Source of the DNA: Candidatus Stygibacter frigidus
GTDB taxonomy: Bacteria > Cloacimonadota > Cloacimonadia > Cloacimonadales > TCS61
Direction of reading: 5' to 3'
Assembly (NCBI GenBank): GCA_030765325.1
Contig: JAVCCT010000243.1
Span: 1-9,130, forward strand
DNA: 9,130 nucleotides
Shown here: positions 5,859 to 9,130 of the stretch, piece by piece
How the letters are laid out: every line of letters starts with the position of its first letter
How positions within the stretch are numbered: position 1 is the stretch's first letter
The notes under the pieces: generated by a model
What the model was told of the DNA's origin: nothing
The model's input: only the letters and a program-made list of their open reading frames with translations
Database searches by the model: none
Program-made: the position numbers and the translations under genes

Positions 5859-8384
5859 TCATTCAAACTTATTAAGTTCCACATAATCGCGGATATATCC
5901 AATGATAACATCTCTATCATCGCCAAGTGCTCCGATATCATTAAGATTTAGATAAGAATTAGTTTCGAGCAGACTAAATTTTTTATCCTTAATAATTTCG
6001 CGAGTAGCTGGATCAAGGATATATGCTTTAAATAAGCGTTGTGCAGATCTGGCTTTATCGCTACCGAGCTTATATATGCTCATAAACTTGGCAAACTCGT
6101 CATTAGAGAGTTCTTCTCTGTTTTTGAGCTTTGGCACCAGCTTAAACATGAATTGGAGGATTTCTTCCAGCGTGACGTTTCTATCCGGCTGCAAGACTTT
6201 TCTGATCTTATCCATGCTGAGATAACTATCCTTTTTATTAATATAATGCTCGAGAACATACTGTTTGGCAGCAATAAATTCTTCATTTTGCATGAGCCTT
6301 CTCACGTTATCATCTGCCCTAACATCGCGTTCCAGTTTCTGATAGAGCATGCGGTCAACTTTCATACCTTCTTCGCCGATTTCACTTTCACTAAATTCTT
6401 TGATGAAATCCTTACCTTTATATTCATAACCACCAATCCCAGCAGGAGGATTTGGTATGGGATTATTACCACCGCTGCCACCTTCTGGAGGTAATTTAAG
6501 AATTTCATCATAATCAAATTTTTCTTCAAAATACTCACAATTAGCAAAGAAATCAAAGAGTTTGAAATGCTCTTTTTCAGCAGTTTTATAAAGATCTTTT
6601 CCATCAACTCTGTTTTCATATTTAAAGGTATATTTTCTGGTACCTCTGCCTTTCATCTGGACAAAATCAGTGGGAGAGAAAATGGGTCTCATCATAACGA
6701 GATTTAAGATATCGCGGCAATCATATCCAGTGGTGAGCATCCCTACAGTCACGCAGACGCGGGTACGGCTGCTTTTATAATCTGGTAAGAACCGAGATTT
6801 ACCCCGCAGATTATTATTGGCAAATTTTTCTGCTTTAAGCTGAGCTTGATCTATCTGTGAGGTAATCTGCATAGCAAAATCGCTGTTATATTTTCCGGGA
6901 AACATTTGATCAGCCAGTTCATTTAATATCTGGGCAATTTTAGTTGCATGGTGCTGCCTAACGCAGAAAATTATGCTTTTGCCGATTTCATCACTCAAAG
7001 GGTCACGTAAAGCATTTTCCATAAAGGCACGGCAAAATACGTAATTTGTTTTTATAGAGAAGAATTTTCTCTCAAAATCGCTCATAAAATACTGTTCTTC
7101 TTTTTCTTCTTCACCTTCTTTAATCACAACGGCATAACCTTCTTCTGATAGAAGCTGAGTGGTAATCTCTGTTCGGGCATCTATAACGATGGGATTGACC
7201 AGGTATTCATCCCTGATGCCATCAAGCAAACTATATCTGAAAGTAGGCTCCAGATCATTACAGCCAAAAGTTTTATAGGTATCCAAGAGCATCCGGCGTT
7301 CCAAGGCTTTAGGATTATCTTCCCTCAGCTTATCTGTATCAATATTTTTGAGAAAATCGCGGGGAGTAGCGGTTAAACCCAGTTTATAACCAGGGAAATA
7401 TTCAAAAAGAGCTCGGGCGTTACCATTGATACTTCTATGTGCTTCATCTGAGATCACGAGATCAAAATCCGTAGGTGAAAATAACTCCATATAGCGATTT
7501 TCCACAGTTAGGCTTTGGACAGTGGAGATCACGATATGGGCATTATTCCAGTCCCTTTTGTGCTTTTTATAGATTTTGATAATATAATCATTACCCAGGT
7601 ATTGCTGAAAATTCGTATTCGCCTGTCTTTCCAATTCAATTCTATCAACGAGAAATAAAACCCTTTGAGCATTTTGAGACCTTAGAAACAATTTAATAAC
7701 TGCAGCCGAAATCAGAGTTTTCCCTGTGCCAGTAGCCATTTCAAACAGGAATCTGCTTTCACCATACTTAACGGCATATTGTACACTTTTGACAGCATCC
7801 ACTTGATAATCACGCAGGAGACGATATTTATTACTTTCCAGATACTCATCACGCTTATCAAGATCAAGCCATTCAGGTCTTTTTGCATAATCGGCATCCT
7901 GAGATTCCAGAATAAAGATTTTGTTAACTTCAAGGTCTATCAATTTATTAACATCAGGCTTAACTTTTTTATAACCTTCCAGAGATTCCTGAGTAGGAAA
8001 AGTGGTAACTAAATAGGGGTTTCCTCTCAGCAAATCCCAAAAATAATGTAAACTGCCATTAGAAAGTATAACAAACCGGGCTTTTAACCTTTCGGCATAA
8101 TCCCGAGCCTGTTCTTTACCCACAAGGGGATCAAGTCTTTCACGCTTTGCTTCGAGTACTGCTAAGGGAAAATTCTGACTATCTAATAAAATATAATCGG
8201 CAAAACCTTGTTTTGTACCTTCAAAATCATCACCTAATTGTTCTAAATCACCAGCACTTACTTTAATATGCATTTCCAAACAAATATTTGACTGCTTATT
8301 AGCTTCTTCAAAGAACCGCCAACCCGAATCTTTAAGTTTTTCATTAATACGTATTCTTGCAGTAGCCTCAGTATTATTTTGCAT
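5859..8384 (-). CDS. hsdR: Type I restriction enzyme R subunit (HsdR), EcoEI/EcoKI-like
   Basis: This 841-residue protein is the motor and nuclease subunit that translocates DNA with ATP and cuts at a distance when the MS part finds an unmethylated site. The N-terminal nuclease domain shows D64 (FADYILL) and EAK (78-80), a PD-(D/E)xK site. The SF2 helicase core has Walker A MATGTGKT (216-223), the DEAH box (313-316), LTATP (337-341) and motif VI QMKGRGTR (576-583). A glycine- and proline-rich linker (about 632-652) leads to a helical C-terminal domain of EcoEI type (about 655-841) that docks on the methylase. The length is slightly short but all catalytic motifs are intact. The ATG has AAGGG about eight bases upstream and a promoter-like site at 8420-8450. 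A 227-bp gap with a hairpin separates it from the DUF3800 gene, so the later genes may be transcribed partly apart. Confidence 0.96.
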   Translation of the reverse strand: MQNNTEATARIRINEKLKDSGWRFFEEANKQSNICLEMHIKVSAGDLEQLGDDFEGTKQGFADYILLDSQNFPLAVLEAKRERLDPLVGKEQARDYAERLKARFVILSNGSLHYFWDLLRGNPYLVTTFPTQESLEGYKKVKPDVNKLIDLEVNKIFILESQDADYAKRPEWLDLDKRDEYLESNKYRLLRDYQVDAVKSVQYAVKYGESRFLFEMATGTGKTLISAAVIKLFLRSQNAQRVLFLVDRIELERQANTNFQQYLGNDYIIKIYKKHKRDWNNAHIVISTVQSLTVENRYMELFSPTDFDLVISDEAHRSINGNARALFEYFPGYKLGLTATPRDFLKNIDTDKLREDNPKALERRMLLDTYKTFGCNDLEPTFRYSLLDGIRDEYLVNPIVIDARTEITTQLLSEEGYAVVIKEGEEEKEEQYFMSDFERKFFSIKTNYVFCRAFMENALRDPLSDEIGKSIIFCVRQHHATKIAQILNELADQMFPGKYNSDFAMQITSQIDQAQLKAEKFANNNLRGKSRFLPDYKSSRTRVCVTVGMLTTGYDCRDILNLVMMRPIFSPTDFVQMKGRGTRKYTFKYENRVDGKDLYKTAEKEHFKLFDFFANCEYFEEKFDYDEILKLPPEGGSGGNNPIPNPPAGIGGYEYKGKDFIKEFSESEIGEEGMKVDRMLYQKLERDVRADDNVRRLMQNEEFIAAKQYVLEHYINKKDSYLSMDKIRKVLQPDRNVTLEEILQFMFKLVPKLKNREELSNDEFAKFMSIYKLGSDKARSAQRLFKAYILDPATREIIKDKKFSLLETNSYLNLNDIGALGDDRDVIIGYIRDYVELNKFE

Positions 8385-8419
8385 AAATTACCCTTAATCC
8401 AGTTTCTTAGTTACTTAAA

Positions 8420-8450
8420 CAAAATTATATATCTGTATTTTATCGGCAAG
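8420..8450 (-). promoter_or_regulatory. Candidate Bacteroidetes-type promoter for hsdR
   Basis: On the minus strand CTTG (8447-8450) is followed after exactly 19 bases by TAATTTTG (8420-8427). This matches the Bacteroidetes consensus TTTG-N19-TAnnTTTG except for the first base. An overlapping TATAAT (8424-8429) could serve as an ordinary -10 box, but no good -35 lies at 17 bases. Transcription would start about 30 bases before the hsdR ATG. The region is AT-rich, so a chance match is possible. Confidence 0.4.
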
Positions 8451-8514
8451 GAAATAAAATGTTTTTTTATGATAAGAGCAAATAATAATCTGGATTTGAT
8501 GGACTATCTTTATG

Positions 8515-8559
8515 GGACGGAGCGGACTTAGAGGACGAAGAGGACGGAGCGATTTTAGA
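8515..8559. repeat. Right block of degenerate 9-bp GGAC repeats
   Basis: Five 9-bp units lie in tandem: ggacggagc, ggacttaga, ggacgaaga, ggacggagc and the decayed gattttaga. Read through, they would code for an arginine- and glycine-rich peptide, which is why a spurious start at 8512 can be drawn for the gene remnant downstream. The block shares 17 exact bases with the block at 145-180, in direct orientation, 8,370 bp apart. Confidence 0.65.
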
Positions 8560-8574
8560 TTGGTAATCCTGGGC

Positions 8575-8839
8575 ATGAAGCATAAGAATATTGCTTTGGA
8601 AGTATTGAGAAAGCTATTAAATGATGAGATAAAAGCACGGGCAAAGACTAATCTGGTGAAAAGCAAGTCACTGCTTGAGATGTTGGAAGAATCTATTAAG
8701 AAATATCAAAATAAGATACTTACGGCAGCAGAAGAGATTGATGAACTTATCAGGCTGAGTAAAGATATTGTGAAGATAGATAAAGAAGCAGAGGAGACGA
8801 ATGCTTAATCTGGAAAGACTAAGCTACGAATATAATTAA
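8575..8839 (+). pseudogene. Remnant of a second HsdR: DUF3387-like C-terminal domain
   Basis: The frame from 8575 (MKHKNIALEVL onward) gives about 77 residues. They match the pattern of the DUF3387 C-terminal domain of EcoR124-type HsdR: LRKLLNDEIKAR, then NLVKSKSLLEMLEESIKKYQNK, then EEIDELIRLSKDI. The frame stops at 8806-8808. A one-base shift continues from 8801 as LNLERLSYEYN, similar to the usual continuation of this domain, then stops at 8837-8839, so a frameshift is likely. The nuclease and helicase parts (normally some 800 or more residues) are absent; upstream there is only the GGAC repeat block. The intact hsdR in this window has a different, EcoEI-type C-terminus, so this is a relic of another Type I system and not a piece of the resident one. 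Translation from 8512 through the repeat is unlikely to be real. Confidence 0.65.
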
Positions 8840-8842
8840 TAA

Positions 8843-9130
8843 GCATCACATCATAAATATCTGTTACTTATAATTTTGTCATCAGCAATTGATATGGATA
8901 TATTCGATCCAGAATACATTATTAAATAGGATCCTAAACGTGGAAGCGATGAGTTATGCAACCGTGCCTTCAAAGATTTTGCAACGCGAGAAAACTTGCC
9001 TTTCCAGGGATTTGATCAAAACCAGGCATTTTATTATCTGCTTATTTTGTCTCATGTACTTCTTCAAGGCTATGTAAAAGATATATGTTATGATATTATA
9101 GATCGGAATAGTTATCCCACAACTATAAGA
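8843..9130 (+). pseudogene. Decayed transposase C-terminus, IS1380-like, cut by the window edge
   Basis: The frame from 8843 is open except for a TAG at 8927-8929, then open to the last base. The part after the stop reads DPKRGSDELCNRAFKDF, then ENLPFQGFDQNQAFYYLLIL. RG-x-E, then a lysine/aromatic stretch, LPF, and N-x-x-F/A-Y followed by a hydrophobic helix fit the C-terminal end of DDE transposases of the IS1380 type, where the last catalytic glutamate precedes the LPF segment. The in-frame stop and the lack of an upstream part indicate a relic. Suppression of TAG or a sequencing error would be alternatives. Family assignment is from memory of the motif only. Confidence 0.45.

Noticed and set aside
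5690..5941. 83-residue minus-strand frame overlapping the hsdR 3' end
   Set aside because: It overlaps hsdR in another frame, and its C-terminal peptide (RLDKPLYLGTSSNKA) is what palindromic intergenic repeats yield when translated.
6039..6494. 151-residue plus-strand frame antisense to hsdR
   Set aside because: It is a shadow of the strongly supported hsdR frame and shows no domain or ribosome binding site of its own.
8512..8574. Start of the HsdR remnant at 8512, giving an arginine/glycine-rich N-terminus
   Set aside because: These codons are simply the translated 9-bp repeat; similarity to HsdR begins only at about 8575.

Overview
The window is AT-rich bacterial DNA with one compact defence locus on the minus strand. 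The order of transcription is hsdR (8384 to 5859), a DUF3800 gene (5631 to 4900), a small nuclease-like gene overlapping it (4906 to 4376), an hsdM-hsdS fusion (4199 to 1803), and a HEPN-like/TIR effector gene (1801 to 185). The effector's ATG lies one base past the fusion's stop codon. Together these look like a complete Type I restriction-modification system. R is one polypeptide and M plus S another, and at least one and probably two further toxin-like modules share the locus.

Right of hsdR, on the plus strand, are two decayed pieces. One is the C-terminal domain of an HsdR from a different Type I family (8575-8839). The other is the end of a transposase with an in-frame stop codon that runs off the window (8843-9130). 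Near each end of the locus lies a short block of degenerate 9-bp GGAC-containing units, sharing an exact 17-bp match (154-170 and 8524-8540). This gives the island repeated edges. The first 184 bases hold no gene I can support.

The organism cannot be fixed from the sequence. The low GC, the CTTG-N19-TAATTTTG promoter-like site before hsdR (close to the Bacteroidetes TTTG-N19-TAnnTTTG pattern) and the small intergenic repeats suggest a member of the Fibrobacteres-Chlorobi-Bacteroidetes group, perhaps a Cloacimonadota-like lineage. That is a low-confidence inference.

The expected mechanism is that the M-S fusion recognises a bipartite site and methylates adenine, while HsdR translocates and cuts unmodified DNA. 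By analogy with PrrC, an anticodon nuclease held silent by a Type I R-M complex, the translationally coupled TIR protein could act as a second line that kills or arrests the cell when the R-M complex is disturbed. The DUF3800 gene (RNase H-like fold) and its overlapping partner look like a separate two-gene cargo module between hsdR and hsdMS. Base composition is mosaic. The motor and methylase cores are richer in GC, while the specificity half, the TIR gene and the DUF3800 gene are much more AT-rich. This suggests assembly from pieces of different origin.
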